DNA of 64,000 nucleotides from Litoribrevibacter euphylliae (GTDB taxonomy: Bacteria; Pseudomonadota; Gammaproteobacteria; Pseudomonadales; Litoribrevibacteraceae): assembly GCF_042646085.1 (NCBI RefSeq), contig NZ_JBHRSZ010000002.1, forward strand, positions 930,001 through 994,000, in the 5' to 3' direction. The notes beneath the pieces were generated by a model, which had not been told where the DNA came from, searched no databases, and worked only from the letters and a program-made list of their open reading frames with translations. Each line of letters starts with the position of its first letter. The stretch's first letter is position 1. Shown one piece after another: positions 62,183-64,000 of the stretch. The position numbers were made by a program, and so were the translations under genes.

Positions 62183-64000
62183 TCACGCCGCTGAAATGCC
62201 TTTGTGTTCCTCGATCAGATCATCCACCACCGATGGGTCGGCCAAGGTTGAAGTATCACCCAAACCATCGTATTCCGCTGCGGCAATCTTGCGAAGAATA
62301 CGACGCATGATTTTACCGGAACGGGTTTTCGGTAAGCCCGGCGCCCACTGAATGACATCCGGTGAAGCAATCGGACCAATGGTTTTACGCACCCACTTTT
62401 TCAGTTCCATGCGCAGCTCTTCTGAGGCTTCTGCACCTTGATTCAAGGTCACATAGACATAGATGCCCTGGCCTTTTACATCGTGTGGGAAACCAACCAC
62501 AGCAGCTTCGGCGACCTCTTTATGTGCCACCATCGCACTCTCGATTTCAGCCGTGCCCATGCGGTGACCAGAGACATTCAGCACGTCGTCCACTCGACCG
62601 GTAATCCAGTAATAACCGTCCTCATCACGTCGCGCACCATCGCCTGTGCAATACATGCCTTTGAAGGTTTTGAAGTAGGTTTGAATGAATCGGTGGTGAT
62701 CGCCGTACACGGTTCGGCTTTGTGCTGGCCAACTATCGATAATCACTAAGTTACCATCGGCAGCACCGTCGATCAGGTTCCCCGAGTTATCCACCAGCGC
62801 CGTGTTCACACCAAAGAACGGACGGGTCGCTGAGCCCGGTTTTAAATCCGTCGCGCCTGGTAATGGCGTGATCATGATGCCGCCAGTTTCCGTCTGCCAC
62901 CAGGTATCAACAATCGGGCAACGTTCTTCACCGATGGTTTGGTAATACCAATTCCACGCTTCAGGGTTGATCGGCTCACCCACTGTTCCTAATAAACGCA
63001 GAGAGCTACGATCCGTACCTGCTACCGGCGCATCGCCTTCCGCCATCAAGGCGCGAATGGCGGTCGGCGCAGTGTACAGAATGTTCACCTGATGTTTATC
63101 CACAATCTGAGACACACGCGTTGAGTCCGGGTAATTCGGTACGCCTTCACACATCAAAGAAATCGCACCGTTGGCTAACGGGCCATACACCAAATAACTG
63201 TGTCCGGTAATCCAACCAATGTCGGCAGTACACCAATAGACTTCGTTGTCTTTGTAGTCGAATACGTATTCATGGGTCATCGAGGCATACACCAAGTAGC
63301 CCCCCGTAGAGTGCACCACGCCTTTCGGTTTCCCCGTCGAACCCGAGGTGTAGAGAATAAACAACGGATCTTCCGCGTTCATTTCTTCCGCCGGACAATG
63401 CTCCGACGCCGTTTTCATCAGATCATCCCAACGCACATCACGATGGGTATGCCACGCCACCGCTTTATTGCCCGTGCGTTCAAACACAATGACACGTTCT
63501 ACTGAACGAATGTCCGGGTGCGTCAGCGCTTCATCCACATTGGCTTTCAATGGAACGGTTTTACCACCCCGGACACCTTCGTCAGCAGTAATAATCAGTT
63601 TCGAATCACAATCGAGAATACGGCCTGCCAAGGCTTCCGGTGAGAAACCACCAAATACCACTGCGTGAATTGCACCGATACGGGCACAGGCCAACATAGC
63701 GACGACAGACTCAACCACCATCGGCATGTAAATGGTCACCACATCGCCTTTACGAACGCCCTGACTCTTCAAGGCATTGGCAAACTTACAGACTTCGCGA
63801 TGCAGTTCTTTGTAAGTGACGGTGCGATCCTGATCCGGCTCATCGCCTTCCCAGATGATCGCCGTTTGATTACCTCGGGTTTCGAGATGACGATCCAAAC
63901 AGTTCGAGGACGCATTCAAGGTGCCATCTTCAAACCAACGAATATCCACATTATGGTCATCGAAGGAAGTATTTTTCACCTTAGTATAAGGCGTCATCCA
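62183..64000 (-). CDS. acs: Acetyl-CoA synthetase, 3' part (cut by window edge)
   Basis: AMP-forming acetyl-CoA synthetase, converting acetate, ATP and CoA to acetyl-CoA. The frame runs through the window end; the ATG at 63997 (MTPYTKVKNTSFDDHNVD) is internal, since Acs proteins have about 45 more residues before this point. ATP-binding signature YTSGSTGKPKGV, GEPINPEAWNWY, TWWQTETGGIMITPLPG and the acetylated-lysine end PKTRSGKIMRRILRK are conserved. Other genes of acetate metabolism are not in the window. Confidence 0.96.
   Translation of the reverse strand, partial: WMTPYTKVKNTSFDDHNVDIRWFEDGTLNASSNCLDRHLETRGNQTAIIWEGDEPDQDRTVTYKELHREVCKFANALKSQGVRKGDVVTIYMPMVVESVVAMLACARIGAIHAVVFGGFSPEALAGRILDCDSKLIITADEGVRGGKTVPLKANVDEALTHPDIRSVERVIVFERTGNKAVAWHTHRDVRWDDLMKTASEHCPAEEMNAEDPLFILYTSGSTGKPKGVVHSTGGYLVYASMTHEYVFDYKDNEVYWCTADIGWITGHSYLVYGPLANGAISLMCEGVPNYPDSTRVSQIVDKHQVNILYTAPTAIRALMAEGDAPVAGTDRSSLRLLGTVGEPINPEAWNWYYQTIGEERCPIVDTWWQTETGGIMITPLPGATDLKPGSATRPFFGVNTALVDNSGNLIDGAADGNLVIIDSWPAQSRTVYGDHHRFIQTYFKTFKGMYCTGDGARRDEDGYYWITGRVDDVLNVSGHRMGTAEIESAMVAHKEVAEAAVVGFPHDVKGQGIYVYVTLNQGAEASEELRMELKKWVRKTIGPIASPDVIQWAPGLPKTRSGKIMRRILRKIAAAEYDGLGDTSTLADPSVVDDLIEEHKGISAA

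Overview
The window looks like chromosomal DNA of a marine, aerobic gammaproteobacterium of Oceanospirillales/Alteromonadales type. This rests on gene content and protein character (AspRS and ProRS, class II fumarase, BioA, NtrC-type regulators, several EAL proteins, Tat-exported PhoX and PhoD phosphatases, DUF1329, a core-MetE methionine synthase), not on any marker comparison. Base composition is moderate and even. I see no rRNA, tRNA, CRISPR array, prophage or intact IS; the only mobile-like DNA is a MITE-like element near 45.2-45.45 kb.

Layout: 1-11.6 kb is housekeeping (aspS 5' part, LPP20-like lipoprotein, MltC-like transglycosylase, HIT protein, DUF1329 protein, proS, a second transglycosylase, a PilZ-like protein, arsC-wrbA-DUF2069, flavodoxin). 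11.7-21.1 kb holds an LPLAT-like acyltransferase, a CRP-box/short-ORF locus, sixA, a serine hydrolase, HDOD, NadD-like, a saccharopine-dehydrogenase-like reductase, bioA, a Fur-like remnant and fumC. 21.2-26.4 kb is a folate-independent methionine locus: flavin reductase, mesX (DUF1852), mesD (core MetE), a TauE/SafE transporter and a MetR-type regulator. 26.5-31.5 kb ends in a four-gene minus-strand operon (nucleotidyltransferase, methyltransferase, CDP-alcohol phosphotransferase, DUF1704 peptidase) that looks like a lipid head-group pathway. 31.8-47.9 kb has two solute-binding proteins, three exported phosphatases (PhoX and two PhoD-like) with Pho-box-like direct repeats upstream, a REC-EAL protein and a cupredoxin/GGDEF-EAL/outer-membrane-protein operon. 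48-56.8 kb is a probable copper locus: dienelactone hydrolase, DUF411 lipoprotein, EAL-YkuI_C protein, then a RiPP cluster (HvfA-like precursor with EGKCG repeats, DUF692/MNIO HvfB, HvfC, DoxX-type HvfX) followed by a histidine kinase and a sigma-54 response regulator. 56.8-64 kb holds a haloalkane-dehalogenase-like hydrolase, an unusually long acyl-ACP-reductase-like protein, an AAA/DUF4143 ATPase behind a large palindromic region, and acs (cut by the window edge).

The most interesting systems are the HvfABCX RiPP locus, whose precursor has a good sigma-54 (-24/-12) promoter candidate with upstream direct repeats and which sits next to a sigma-54-dependent two-component system; the MesX/MesD locus with a motif shared between its two promoter regions; the putative head-group operon; and the two-part AAR-like reductase. 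Several small loci were found by reading between genes: a Fur C-terminal fragment, a CRP-box/34-residue ORF/terminator unit, and a recurring RAACCTCT motif that matches the ends of the MITE-like element.
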